Below are positions 10,201 through 16,300 of a DNA stretch of 63,506 nucleotides, one piece after another. This DNA is from UMGS1251 sp036666555 (lineage in GTDB: Bacteria > Bacillota > Clostridia > Lachnospirales > Lachnospiraceae). Each line of letters begins with the position of its first letter. The first letter of the stretch is position 1. Location: assembly GCA_036666555.1 (NCBI GenBank), contig JAVWVS010000013.1, positions 1 through 63,506 on the forward strand, in the 5' to 3' direction. The notes under the pieces were generated by a model. That model made no database searches. It saw only the letters and a list, made by a program, of their open reading frames with translations, and was not told the DNA's origin. The translations under genes were made by a program, and so were the position numbers.

Positions 10201-13123
10201 AAGGGTTGGGTTAAGTGGAAAGGATGCTAATAACTATAAAATAGCAACTACCTTGTGCGTAGGAGATGCCCAAATCACACAAAAGCCACTTACAAGCCAA
10301 ATGGTTCAGTCAATTCCTGCGGTAACCTATACAGGCAACGAACAAACTCCGCCAATTACACTTATTGATAAGGACATTAGCGCAGTACCTGTGTCTGCGA
10401 GCAATTACACTGTGAAGTATACACACAACCAAAACGCAGGAACTGCCACAGTAATAATTACGGCAAAGGGAAATTACAGCAGTGAAATTACAAGCGACTT
10501 TACCATAAATAAAGCACTGCCTATTACAAGTGTAACGGCAGTAAAAGCCGAAGCAGGTAAAGACGGAGCAGGTCAAGCACTTGCAACCCATAATGACACA
10601 TTACTCCTTTCAGCTAACATAGACGGCGTGGAAAACGGCACAAAGCCAAGTGGCAGCGTTCAGTTTTTCATGAAGGAAAATGACGGCATCTATAGGGCAA
10701 TAAATGGGGCTGAATGTGTAGAGGTAAAGGAGGGTATAGCAACCGTTACCTTAAAAAACCCACCCGTTGGAACTCTTTCATTTAAGGCAGAGTTTACGGC
10801 AAGCGATCACTCAAACTATACAAGCAGCACAAATACATCAGCGCAATATAATATAGATAAAGGCGAACAAAAAGGATTTAGCATTATACATGTGCCAGAT
10901 CAAGTAACCTATGGCGATTGCTTTACCGTTCAAACAGATGGCGGCAGCGTGAAAAACGGTGTAACCTACGAAATAACAGCAGGCAATGACGTTGTGTCAA
11001 TTCACAACACCAGTGGGGAAGTTACAACCTTAAAAAGCGGCACAGCCACAATTAAGGCAACGAAAGCAGGCGATAATAGCTTTAACTCAATTACCGCAAC
11101 TGCAACAATTACCGTTGGAAAAGCAGCACCGCAAATAAAATTTGCAGAAAATAAGCAGACAGTTTCATATAACGGCAGCACAATAGCAATTAAGGCGCCG
11201 GAAATTACCCTTGTAAAGAACGAAATTTATTCACAATCTCAAAACGGAAGCATTCTTTATCAGTATCGAACAGATCAGACACAAGAATGGCAAAAGGGAC
11301 TGCCAACTAACGTAGGCACATACACCGTTCGCGCTTCGCTTGATGAAAAGGGCAATTATCTGGGTGGCATTAGCGAAAATATAACATTGATAATCCAAAA
11401 AGTGCCAGCACAGCCGACGGCTATTCCCTCCGATTTACGAGCAGTTACGAATACACAAAAGACACTTGCGGCGGTGCCACTTCCAAAGGACGAAAAGGGA
11501 ACGTGGAGCTGGAAAAATGAGAAAACACCGCTAGTGGCAGACAATCACAACACGGAGCAAAGTTTCAAAGCGATATTCACCCCAAGTGATAAGGATAATT
11601 ATGTTGCTTTCGAAACAGAACTTAAGATAAAAGTAAGCAAAATTGTGGCAACTTTTGAAAAACTTGACCTTGTAACAATAACCGAAGAAAATGGCAGTGC
11701 AGAAATTTCCGCCAAGATAACAATAATTGGAGCGACATTGCCTACCGAGGGTAAGCTGGAATTGGGACAGATGCTGGAATGGAACAATTCTGCGCCAAAT
11801 ATTATTCGGGTGGATACAAACAACGAGGGAATGTCATACAAAGCAACGGTGACAGGGCTTACAAGCGGTATATCTATGGTAGGCATTCGGATAGATGGAA
11901 AGTCGGCGGGCAGGGTGCTTGTGAAATATGCACCGAACAACCAGAGCATTTCCAACAACGTGGCTAGAGATATTGACCACGCAACCAATGCTGTGAATGA
12001 CATAGTAACTGACCTCGAAAACTTGACGGATACGGAGAAAGCAGTGGTGAACTCTTTAGGTGATGAACTGTTGAGGCTGTCGCCAGAGGAAAAGGAAAAA
12101 TTGGCAGTAGACACCATTGAAAGCTTGGACAGATTGGTTGAAAAGGCACAAAATATCACCACGCAAAGCAAAGCAACGGTAGAGCCAAGCGTAGAAAATC
12201 CGATAGACACCAAAAAAATCGAAGTCAAGGGTATGGCACTGGCAAGCGGCAGTATAGCTGACAACAAGGTGGAAGTAAATATCAAACAACAGGCGCCTAC
12301 CCAAAGCCAAGATGGCAAGCAAGCAACACTGGAATTTGCTATGGAAATGATAGTAAATGGCAAGCCACAGCAGCTTGAATCGCCACTGCTGATTACGCTG
12401 CAATTGCCGAGAGGAGTAGATACAAAAGATATGGTTATCCGCCATACAAAACAGGACGGAACAACGGAGGATATAACCTATTCAAGCACGCTGTCAAGCG
12501 GGCACTACACCACAAAAGGTAGCAGCATAACCATGTGGGTAAACAGCTTTAGCACCTTTACCTTTATGATAGCAAAAAATGTAGTTCCTCCTGTTACCCC
12601 GCCAATTAGCGAGGAAATAACCAATAACGAAAACGAATTTTGGATAGGCGTCGTTGCAAAAATACAATCCGCCCAAAAAGGCGATGTGCTTAAAATTGAT
12701 GCGGATGCCTGCATTAAAATGCCAGCTTACGTTATGGAAGAATTGCGCATAAAGGGTGTAGGTATGATAATGAAATGGAATGGTGGCAAAGAGATTGTCA
12801 TTCCGGCAGGAAAAGCATGCAATGCAGAGAAAAACAGAGATTTTTGGACACTGGCAGAGCTAGCCGAGCTTTACAAAAAATATAGCTTTGTAACAGACCA
12901 AAATAAAACAAGTCCAAATACAGGGGCAGAAACATACGGCTACGTTGATAATCAAACGGGGGAAACCACACCAGTGACAGGCAGTATATTAGAAGTAACC
13001 CCGATACCACGCAACCAAAGTGTAAGATTTATATGGATGATAATTGCAGGTATGCTTGTGGTAACAGCGGTAACGCAAGGCATGAATATTTGGAAAAAGA
13101 AACAGGAGCAAGAGGAAGAATAA
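1241..13123 (+). CDS. Giant secreted surface protein with beta-helix and Ig-like repeats
   Basis: A 3960-residue predicted surface protein. Residues 1-28 are a Sec signal peptide (basic start, hydrophobic core, PAFA before Q). A Ser/Asn/Glu-rich linker follows, then an Ig-like segment (about 85-185). Residues 190-1890 are Gly/Asn/Thr-rich repeats (GGTINIAGGTINA, AAIGGG) as expected for a right-handed beta-helix of the adhesin or carbohydrate-binding type. From 1890 on come Ig-like and fibronectin-like units, YDG-type units (about 2840-3017), MBG-like and Big_2-like units (about 3020-3390) and a helical stretch (about 3570-3640). The C-terminus has SPNTG (3891-3895) and TPVTG (3910-3914), one membrane span (3930-3948) and a KKK tail. 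Anchoring may be by a sortase or by the span itself. Glycine codons are mostly GGC, whereas neighbours prefer GGA/GGT, suggesting acquisition or a distinct history. Adhesin or polysaccharide binder is inference; no catalytic motif was seen. Confidence 0.85.
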   Translation: MKILNKKMAAMLLSVAMILNTTIPAFAQTTETLATESSTTAGASSAPNDESSSTEASSAPNDDSTPNEASSNPQDGNSVGAIIAVTSFVSLAPNIEQQTVVVGTLQDQLALPTELKAITVGENAQPNEITLTDIQWQLSTEYNGKIVAYNPEVEGSYIFTPIIPSGYTLAEGGALPQIAVTVGVAAPVNNLLNNNSITENGITIAATDGGTVAYTKGGFKLNTNGSYQVSGTWNGSITDDDGVRKSVIEVVENVTANITLSDTTIELNDGNVGWGTENKSSALGTTPLEVGDGAAANVTVTGTAKLRGGSGAAGINVHEAGTLNITKESTGTLNVVGGKAAAGIGGDCASNGGTINIAGGTINATGVQNGAAIGGGHANDNAITKYSYGNFQSINITGGTVTATAESDSNGKNGNAAAIGSGCWAVGNSGTITIDGATVYAETTSDFNNTANAIGRGIHVESDSNNRTVIINNSYVEAKTVRTDAACMPGATITDSLVFQNSRAVINTDCTISKSFTIPQGMSVVVEHGITLTLTGAVTNNGIINVFGTLVGNPSVVNNGSICKSLGATVTGLDHVTVISASCFDITRGSIVIGKGSATDTLKITQNGTDVVSISSSQNIMITGTTTTNKIEVADDVNANVILDNLNIIHNNGNADNLGAYGDSRDAGTTAFALVDHATLNVTLIGTNTLQSGVGRAGILVPTNTTLNITATSTGTLNAIGGHLAAGIGSDYLSNGGTINIAGGTINAKGGACGAAIGGGYANDHFNPKHSFGSFTAINITGGIITADAYSGGAAIGTGCWATTGAGTINIVNAIVYATENGGIGTIGRGRIPSGADTTQNPITIATSAVFKNRVGTIIGEAFTLKSNYTLPKDSFFYIEKGKTLTIESGKSITNNGTIMNNGNSISGTITGNEATAPKGGKIDVSAGSAEIIPLVEEGYYVHQGEKYFAYINGERIVLTSNGQTSNQVFVRNCKDVDIVLDGAQLVLSAGNTSAFIVENSNVKLNLLNSNTLQGDQHNNSGLYADQNSTVTINGSGSLDAKCEGGSSEHLGINCGKIVIESGNVTADKISGNFTTGKNGSAFIFAGAILDQSGASGWRGVIFEDHIGHICDDNFTTTSNHVIPADATLIVKENQTLIIPDDKKITNNGVIVKLGEIRGNVSGNTPKTASFIKDRPWFYISDGSIEISQEDQQVLLRQSDNFYVGTSTTPIVLTGVTSPYSKVNVLVRKGCTAKITFRDINISTADAAAFDMTGANVNLTLEGTNTLISGNKLAGLQAPEGSILIIGGTGSLASTGNGGAGIGGGTGDNNRNCGTITINDGTVTTYSSNGAGIGGGCSASDSTIGRGGTVTINGGTIISRGNPSIGGSDGGSITINGGTVTANDISRTNIIGNAGGTVTVNGGVVTTNKINGTFTTGTKDGVAIFADSITDTSKETSWKGLICNGKNGKIYGNSFVVNKNIVMPAGVKLTLSSADVLTVKKGKILTNNGIIELTGGTLNINGTLQNNGVILKSSGTINGSVSGNAFDTQGTLVGDLLVLGGTQGVDYSFDKRYENDANARLHILTSEELTIKGSTVVSAIWIGSEQNQITANLIFDGVAIENNSYYAAVDITAGSKLNLTLANGSTNTLKIGGDTPVITVPSASEFTVTDKGMGSLNASTTNYSQAVIGSTAYAANGKIVINGGNINCQAISGNAIGCGRFLWGEVSNPAIAGDITINGGTVTASGGSSGMVGIGNNNDNIRCKVTINGGTVTASGGSDNSGNNRGAGISGTFTTGTSGKAVIMTNSIKDQTNKENWSGIIFEDTSGSVYGTPIVSTDAETSSDKALTIKNGNTLNIASGTTYTNNGIITVESGGAITVQSGGKLINNGTINTSGTITGTITGKQPRENSKMEITFALKDTPDVPLKAEDMKYGQTVIITANISAATQKISGQEKEGKVTFRRTTASGENPCELGVVPVTNNTASLEVPLAEFNANPIKWASGLNYTISAELDGSDKFIKSSATANVTLGEYTALLMPPTLQFKSHSSIKLNPASVTGVIGDVQPTIEYSLGAEGTRVSTPEFTGLTPNTSYDIYTHMSGGNCVSGTVSMTVKTEALTLTANTGISAAGTYGEPLSKLAFANHAVTDDLGRTVEGSWSFEQTDAHDVYPTVGGEQSYTAQFRPTSNAEWYNNGATLTVEITPTMEYLKDAADGVVGDTTQPNENGWYNQRYGKETIALYNPSGYSINKDGAINSWYNRVYINLIDGKETKEVYYLHNIETGKIAQKTFTYNCDRALPDISLAYSEHKTFLNWILGTTSLKITATVGDKLSGIDKLEYTKTEKGTATTQEVKIDENNKGEIIVKDNFKGTIKFAVTDKAGNKKEIYADQLSNSTPADNGGIITDCTKPQITIVDANGKAFTDRWYQTAQKVYVSVNDQVGDAVSSGIESVGYTVDTSNFILYSDNKTKIVSEVSDKYFQCHAGEKEYTITATDNAGNSTSMTIPIKVDSAVPIIVHSTISTVVTDTTATTTFTAEDYGTVYYVYSTTDEGYTVDDIIKQNKTVPMTADDKNRIELAQLKCNTTYYLHIAAIDKAGNKSAYTSNTELITAKSDITGSVSINNTTPRFGDVITATAQVATANAGALTYVWGESTTAQGNTYTVTKEDIDKPISVYVGAANCNNKLQAATEIVTKAVGIAPTNGIVNDAKGINTFTFHTVSGTTYEYTTDGWITKNTLTATGDTASIQIGNRNLDANALKVCAKETATHFASAVLSNSIAFTESIEGSVTISGKAEYGEVLTAKAAVQSGATVQYQWYADKTKRGTDSSYTLAKEDIGKKITVVIKAAGYADTLSSTAADAVAKRQITATAIAKDKTYNSSTDATVSFTFANTVNNDAVTATATAAFASKEAGANKEVTVSSFALEETWQNYYTCTSLTNPTATITQKPITAKKGTLTITKIYDGTTAFTATNAVGSLALEQVHENDAVTAEITDYGNAENVNVGVKTTTLRVGLSGKDANNYKIATTLCVGDAQITQKPLTSQMVQSIPAVTYTGNEQTPPITLIDKDISAVPVSASNYTVKYTHNQNAGTATVIITAKGNYSSEITSDFTINKALPITSVTAVKAEAGKDGAGQALATHNDTLLLSANIDGVENGTKPSGSVQFFMKENDGIYRAINGAECVEVKEGIATVTLKNPPVGTLSFKAEFTASDHSNYTSSTNTSAQYNIDKGEQKGFSIIHVPDQVTYGDCFTVQTDGGSVKNGVTYEITAGNDVVSIHNTSGEVTTLKSGTATIKATKAGDNSFNSITATATITVGKAAPQIKFAENKQTVSYNGSTIAIKAPEITLVKNEIYSQSQNGSILYQYRTDQTQEWQKGLPTNVGTYTVRASLDEKGNYLGGISENITLIIQKVPAQPTAIPSDLRAVTNTQKTLAAVPLPKDEKGTWSWKNEKTPLVADNHNTEQSFKAIFTPSDKDNYVAFETELKIKVSKIVATFEKLDLVTITEENGSAEISAKITIIGATLPTEGKLELGQMLEWNNSAPNIIRVDTNNEGMSYKATVTGLTSGISMVGIRIDGKSAGRVLVKYAPNNQSISNNVARDIDHATNAVNDIVTDLENLTDTEKAVVNSLGDELLRLSPEEKEKLAVDTIESLDRLVEKAQNITTQSKATVEPSVENPIDTKKIEVKGMALASGSIADNKVEVNIKQQAPTQSQDGKQATLEFAMEMIVNGKPQQLESPLLITLQLPRGVDTKDMVIRHTKQDGTTEDITYSSTLSSGHYTTKGSSITMWVNSFSTFTFMIAKNVVPPVTPPISEEITNNENEFWIGVVAKIQSAQKGDVLKIDADACIKMPAYVMEELRIKGVGMIMKWNGGKEIVIPAGKACNAEKNRDFWTLAELAELYKKYSFVTDQNKTSPNTGAETYGYVDNQTGETTPVTGSILEVTPIPRNQSVRFIWMIIAGMLVVTAVTQGMNIWKKKQEQEEE
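2150..3740 (+). repeat. Duplicated ~150-residue beta-helix module
   Basis: Within the giant gene, 2150-2600 and 3290-3740 encode two closely similar blocks. Each has a TLNI...TGTLN start, an AAGIG turn, a shared SNGGTINIAGGTINA core, an AAIGGG turn, INITGG, and an AIG(S/T)GCWA turn. The block order is conserved, pointing to internal duplication of about 1.1 kb units. A more diverged third version lies near 5030-5450. Confidence 0.7.
4453..6675 (+). repeat. Three spaced copies of a ~40-residue FTTG module
   Basis: Copies begin near 4453, 5472 and 6549. Each encodes G-x-FTTG, then an alanine/isoleucine-rich strand, an (S/A)I-x-D segment, a conserved Trp-x-Gly and an acidic or glycine-rich ending. 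They close successive beta-helix blocks, which suggests that each block plus module is one duplicated structural unit. Confidence 0.65.
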
Positions 13124-13199
13124 CATCAACTGCACCGGAATTTGAATAGTAAACAGGAAGCTTCTTAATAGTTTGTGCAATTGATAAGTGAATAAATGC

Positions 13200-13229
13200 T
13201 TGACGAAAAAGACCTGCTTGTGATACACT
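13200..13229 (+). promoter_or_regulatory. Promoter of the rpmG-secE-nusG-rplKA operon
   Basis: TTGACG (13200-13205), an 18-base spacer and TACACT (13224-13229), with a predicted start near 13236, about 100 bases ahead of rpmG. The spacer contains the 5' arm of the terminator hairpin described next, so RNA made from this promoter lacks that arm. Confidence 0.6.
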
Positions 13230-13260
13230 ATACTAGCGAATGGAAGTAGGTCTTTTTTTT
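13208..13260 (+). terminator. Intrinsic terminator overlapping the rpmG promoter
   Basis: The arm AAAGACCTGCTT (13208-13219) pairs with AAGTAGGTCTTT (13244-13256, one G-U pair), followed by T to 13260. It can end RNA reading through from the giant gene that stops at 13123. The rest of the 13124-13335 gap holds only the rpmG promoter and leader. Confidence 0.6.
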
Positions 13261-13335
13261 ATGCCTAAAAATGAGCAGTCTCGCAAGCTGCCAAATGTAA
13301 CACGTAAATTAGAATTATGAAGCGAGGTGGAAGTT

Positions 13336-13485
13336 GTGCGCACAAGAGTAACATTGGAATGTACAGAGTGTAAACATCGTAACTACAACATGACAAAGGA
13401 TAAGAAAACTCATCCGGAACGCATGGAAACAAAGAAGTATTGTAAGTTCTGTCAATCACACACATTGCACAAAGAAACGAAATAG
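13336..13485 (+). CDS. rpmG: 50S ribosomal protein L33
   Basis: A 49-residue ribosomal protein L33 of the large subunit. It starts at GTG (reading RTRVTLECTECKHRNY) with a GAGGTGG site 5 bases upstream. It has the four zinc-ligand cysteines in two pairs (CTEC and CKFC), so it is the zinc-binding, C+ form. It heads the run rpmG-secE-nusG, a standard order in Firmicutes. Confidence 0.93.
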   Translation: MRTRVTLECTECKHRNYNMTKDKKTHPERMETKKYCKFCQSHTLHKETK

Positions 13486-13507
13486 TCGTTGAAAGGAAGT
13501 GAATGTT

Positions 13508-13711
13508 ATGGGCGAATCTACAAAAACAAAGGCTCCCAAAAAAAGTTGGTTTAAAGGGCTTAAAGCGGAGTTCAACAAAGTAATTTGGCCAGACAAGAAT
13601 ACACTTGCAAAGCAGACGGCGGCAGTCGTTTCTGTCTCTGTATTATTAGGAGCGATTATAACTGTCGTAGATATCATTGTAAAATACGGAGTGGACTTAT
13701 TAGTTCGATAG
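13508..13711 (+). CDS. secE: Preprotein translocase subunit SecE
   Basis: A 67-residue single-span membrane subunit of the SecYEG translocon. The amphipathic segment ahead of the span carries the family signature (WFKGLKAEFNKVIWPDK), then one hydrophobic helix (about residues 37-58) in the short Gram-positive form. The ATG at 13508 is preferred over a GTG at 13499, because the AGGAAG site at 13493-13499 would overlap the GTG but sits about 8 bases ahead of the ATG. Confidence 0.92.
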   Translation: MGESTKTKAPKKSWFKGLKAEFNKVIWPDKNTLAKQTAAVVSVSVLLGAIITVVDIIVKYGVDLLVR

Positions 13712-13736
13712 TTCAGCAATTATGAAAGGTGATTTT

Positions 13737-14252
13737 ATGTCAGAGGCGAAATGGTATGTAGTTCATACTTATTCAGGGTATGAAAACAAAGTAAAAGCAA
13801 ACATTGATAAGACAATCGAGAACAGGCACTTAGAGGACCAGATTCTGGAAGTTCGAGTTCCCATGCAAGAGGTTGTTGAAGTGAAGAACGGAACACAAAA
13901 AGCAGTCTCCAAAAAGATGTTCCCAGGTTATGTGATGATTCATATGTTGATGAATGATGATACTTGGTATGTAGTGAGAAATACCAGAGGAGTCACCGGA
14001 TTTGTAGGTCCTGGTTCTAAACCGGTTCCACTTACAGATGAAGAGATGACACCAATGGGCATCCAACAAGGAAGCATTGTAGTGGATTTCCAAGTAGGAG
14101 ATACGGTAACCGTTGTTTCGGGAGCCTGGGAAGACACGGTGGGAGTTATTCACGCAATCAATATGCAAAAGCAAAGTCTTACAATCAATGTAGAGCTTTT
14201 TGGTCGTGAAACGCCAGTGGAAATTAGTTTCACAGAAGTCAAAAAAATGTAA
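13737..14252 (+). CDS. nusG: Transcription termination/antitermination factor NusG
   Basis: A 171-residue NusG, which binds the RNA polymerase clamp and couples it to pausing, Rho or the ribosome. The NGN domain is at the N-terminus (WYVVHTYSGYENKVK; later KKMFPGYV, then TRGVTGFVG). A KOW domain ends the protein (GDTVTVVSGAWEDTVGVI). The start at 13737 follows AAAGGTGA by 6 bases; the ATG at 13722 has no such site. It lies between secE and rplK as in most bacteria. Confidence 0.95.
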   Translation: MSEAKWYVVHTYSGYENKVKANIDKTIENRHLEDQILEVRVPMQEVVEVKNGTQKAVSKKMFPGYVMIHMLMNDDTWYVVRNTRGVTGFVGPGSKPVPLTDEEMTPMGIQQGSIVVDFQVGDTVTVVSGAWEDTVGVIHAINMQKQSLTINVELFGRETPVEISFTEVKKM

Positions 14253-14260
14253 TCAGTAAA

Positions 14261-14288
14261 GTGGGAGGGAAGACCCCGCAAATACCAC
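14261..14288 (+). promoter_or_regulatory. Conserved hairpin before rplK (possible L1 regulatory site)
   Basis: GTGGGAGGG ... CCCC ... TACCAC forms a two-part stem (GUGG/CCAC outer, GGG/CCC inner) that ends 1-2 bases before the AGGAGG of rplK. An almost identical element precedes rplA. Ribosomal protein L1 is known to repress its own L11-L1 mRNA, so an L1 site is plausible (inference). Confidence 0.5.
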
Positions 14289-14303
14289 GAGGAGGTACTT
14301 AAA

Positions 14304-14729
14304 ATGGCAAAAAAAGTAGAAGGTTATATCAAGTTACAAATTATGGCTGGAAAGGCAACACCAGCACCACCGGTTGGTCCTGCACTTGGACAGCACGGTG
14401 TAAACATTGTTGAATTTACGAAACAATTCAATGCTAAAACTGCAGACAAAGGCGATTTGCTTATTCCTGTAGTAATCACAGTTTACAGTGACAGAAGCTT
14501 TAGTTTTATTACGAAGACACCACCGGCGGCAGTGCTCGTTAAAAAAGCATGCAACCTAAAATCTGGTTCGGGTGTGCCAAATAAAACAAAAGTAGCAACC
14601 ATTACAAAGGCACAGGTTCAAGAAATTGCCGAGATGAAGATGCCAGACTTAAATGCAACAACGGTTGAAGCAGCAATGAGCATGATTGAAGGCACTTGCA
14701 GAAGTATGGGCGTTACAGTAGCAGAATAA
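14304..14729 (+). CDS. rplK: 50S ribosomal protein L11
   Basis: A 141-residue L11 of the GTPase-associated centre, the usual length. It has the proline-rich N-terminal loop (GKATPAPPVGPALGQHGVN) and the rRNA-binding C-terminal domain (residues about 75-141, with LKSGSGVPNKTKVATIT). A strong GAGGAGGT site sits 8 bases before the ATG. It is the L11 partner of the downstream L1 gene. Confidence 0.96.
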   Translation: MAKKVEGYIKLQIMAGKATPAPPVGPALGQHGVNIVEFTKQFNAKTADKGDLLIPVVITVYSDRSFSFITKTPPAAVLVKKACNLKSGSGVPNKTKVATITKAQVQEIAEMKMPDLNATTVEAAMSMIEGTCRSMGVTVAE

Positions 14730-14745
14730 TTGTAAACGAAAAAAT

Positions 14746-14774
14746 GTGGGAGGGCTCGCTCCCGATATTACCAC
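14746..14774 (+). promoter_or_regulatory. Second copy of the hairpin, before rplA
   Basis: GTGGGAGGG ... CTCCC ... TACCAC repeats the element found before rplK, again ending 2 bases before the AGGAGG of the next gene. Pairing would bring a stable stem against the Shine-Dalgarno site, which suits translational autocontrol by L1 (inference). Confidence 0.5.
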
Positions 14775-14790
14775 TAGGAGGTTATTGAAT

Positions 14791-15483
14791 ATGAAACGAG
14801 GAAAGAAATATACAGAAGCTGCTAAATTAATCAATAGAGAAACTCTTTATGAAAGAGATGAAGCGGTAGCATTAGTAAAGAAATCTGCAGTAGCAAAATT
14901 CGATGAAACAATCGAAGCTCATATCAGAACAGGTTGTGATGGACGTCATGCAGACCAGCAAATTCGTGGCGCAGTAGTTCTGCCACATGGTACAGGTAAA
15001 AAAGTTCGTATTTTAGTATTTGCAAAAGATGCTAAAGCAGAAGAAGCTAAAGCAGCAGGCGCAGATTATGTTGGAGGAGACGAACTCATTCCGAAGATCC
15101 AGAATGAAGGTTGGTTTGAATTTGATGTTGTAGTTGCTACACCGGACATGATGGGTGTTGTTGGACGTCTTGGACGTGTACTTGGGCCAAAAGGCTTAAT
15201 GCCAAATCCAAAAGCGGGAACAGTAACCATGGATGTTACAAAAGCAATTACGGATATCAAAGCCGGTAAAATTGAGTACAGATTGGACAAAACAAATATT
15301 ATCCATGTTCCGGTAGGAAAAGCATCTTTTACCGAAGAACAATTAGCGGACAACTTCCAGACGCTTATCAATGCAATTAATAAAGTAAGACCGGTAGCAG
15401 TAAAAGGTCAATATCTTAAGAGCGTGACACTTACTTCTACAATGGGACCTGGCGTAAAACTGAATCCTGCGAAATTAAGCTAA
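14791..15483 (+). CDS. rplA: 50S ribosomal protein L1
   Basis: A 230-residue L1, normal length, forming the mobile L1 stalk and binding 23S rRNA. It begins MKRGKKYTEA and carries the family signature near residues 120-140 (VVGRLGRVLGPKGLMPNPK), followed by GTVT. The ATG at 14791 has AGGAGGT 8 bases upstream; a longer in-frame start at 14746 would lie in the hairpin and lacks a binding site. It is the last gene of this operon, since a new promoter begins 7 bases after its stop. Confidence 0.96.
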   Translation: MKRGKKYTEAAKLINRETLYERDEAVALVKKSAVAKFDETIEAHIRTGCDGRHADQQIRGAVVLPHGTGKKVRILVFAKDAKAEEAKAAGADYVGGDELIPKIQNEGWFEFDVVVATPDMMGVVGRLGRVLGPKGLMPNPKAGTVTMDVTKAITDIKAGKIEYRLDKTNIIHVPVGKASFTEEQLADNFQTLINAINKVRPVAVKGQYLKSVTLTSTMGPGVKLNPAKLS

Positions 15484-15489
15484 TTTAGA

Positions 15490-15518
15490 TTGACACAAGG
15501 TTCATATGATGTTATACT
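15490..15518 (+). promoter_or_regulatory. Near-consensus promoter of rplJ-rplL
   Basis: TTGACA (15490-15495), a 17-base spacer and TATACT (15513-15518) immediately after rplA. The spacer holds AAGGTTCA (15497-15504), which is complementary to TGAACCTT at 15608-15615 in the leader. Confidence 0.8.
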
Positions 15519-15524
15519 AACAAC

Positions 15525-15646
15525 GCAATAAACTGCCGAAGACAGTAGGTGCCGTAAGGCATAAGGTGAAAACGCCTACCGAGGAGAATTGAATTCGTAA
15601 AGAATTTTGAACCTTCTTGTCTTGGGACAAGAAGGTTTTATTTTTT
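15525..15646 (+). promoter_or_regulatory. L10 leader with attenuator hairpin
   Basis: The rplJ leader has the typical L10-leader core (ACTGCCGAAGACAGTAGG, then GCCGTAAGGC and CCTACCGAGGAG), which known L10(L12)4 complexes bind to repress rplJL. It ends in a perfect 12-bp hairpin (15610-15621 with 15626-15637) followed by TTTATTTTTT. That hairpin acts as an attenuator or partial terminator before rplJ. Confidence 0.8.
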
Positions 15647-15687
15647 GTTTGGCAGTGCAAAAAATATTATAAGGAGGTGCACTATTC

Positions 15688-16275
15688 ATGGCAAAAGTTG
15701 AATTAAAACAACCTGTTATACAGGCAATCGCAGAAGATATAAAAGGCGCGCAAGCAGCAATATTAGTTGACTATCGTGGTTTAACAGTGTCTCAAGACAC
15801 AGAATTACGTAAACAATTAAGAGAAGCTGGCGTTTCTTATAAAGTATGCAAAAACACAATGATGAAAAGAGCGTTCGAAGGAACGGAGTTTGCTGGTCTG
15901 GATGAATATTTGGAAGGACCAAGCGCACTTGCAATTTCGAAAGATGATGCAACCGCTCCAGCTAGAATCCTTTGCAAATTTGCAAAAGGCGCAGAAGCTC
16001 TTGAATTAAAAGGTGGAGTAGTTGAAGGAAATGTATATGATACAGCAGGACTTAGCGAATTATCTAAGATTCCATCCAGAGACGAATTGCTTTCCAAATT
16101 ACTTGGAAGTTTACAATCACCAATCACGAACTTTGCTCGTGTTCTTAACCAAATTGCTGAAAAAGACGGCGTAGCAGAAGCTCCGGTAGAAGCAGAAGCA
16201 GTAGAAGAAGCTCCGGCAGAAGCCGCAGCAGAAGTAACAACGGAACCAGTTGCTGAAACAGCAACAGAAGAATAA
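15688..16275 (+). CDS. rplJ: 50S ribosomal protein L10
   Basis: A 195-residue L10, base of the L10-L7/L12 stalk on the large subunit. The N-terminal rRNA-binding domain is clear (KGAQAAILVDYRGLTV, KNTMMKRA). The helix that carries L7/L12 dimers follows (residues about 130-160). The last 35 or so residues are an Ala/Glu/Pro/Val-rich acidic tail (EAPVEAEAVEEAPAEAAAE) that makes it longer than the usual 165-175 residues; this is probably disordered. AAGGAGGTG lies ahead of the ATG. The L10 leader upstream implies autorepression. Confidence 0.95.
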   Translation: MAKVELKQPVIQAIAEDIKGAQAAILVDYRGLTVSQDTELRKQLREAGVSYKVCKNTMMKRAFEGTEFAGLDEYLEGPSALAISKDDATAPARILCKFAKGAEALELKGGVVEGNVYDTAGLSELSKIPSRDELLSKLLGSLQSPITNFARVLNQIAEKDGVAEAPVEAEAVEEAPAEAAAEVTTEPVAETATEE

Positions 16276-16300
16276 TAAAAAATAATTGGAGGTAAATAAA

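Noticed and set aside
1921..12714. Many minus-strand open frames (60-254 codons) inside the giant gene
   Set aside because: They are low-complexity shadows of the repetitive Gly/Asn/Thr coding, without start signals or recognisable domains.
1241..13123. Possible CRISPR or tandem array from the repeated GGCACC-type DNA in the giant gene
   Set aside because: The repeats follow codon phase, vary in length and encode a protein motif; there are no constant repeat-spacer units.
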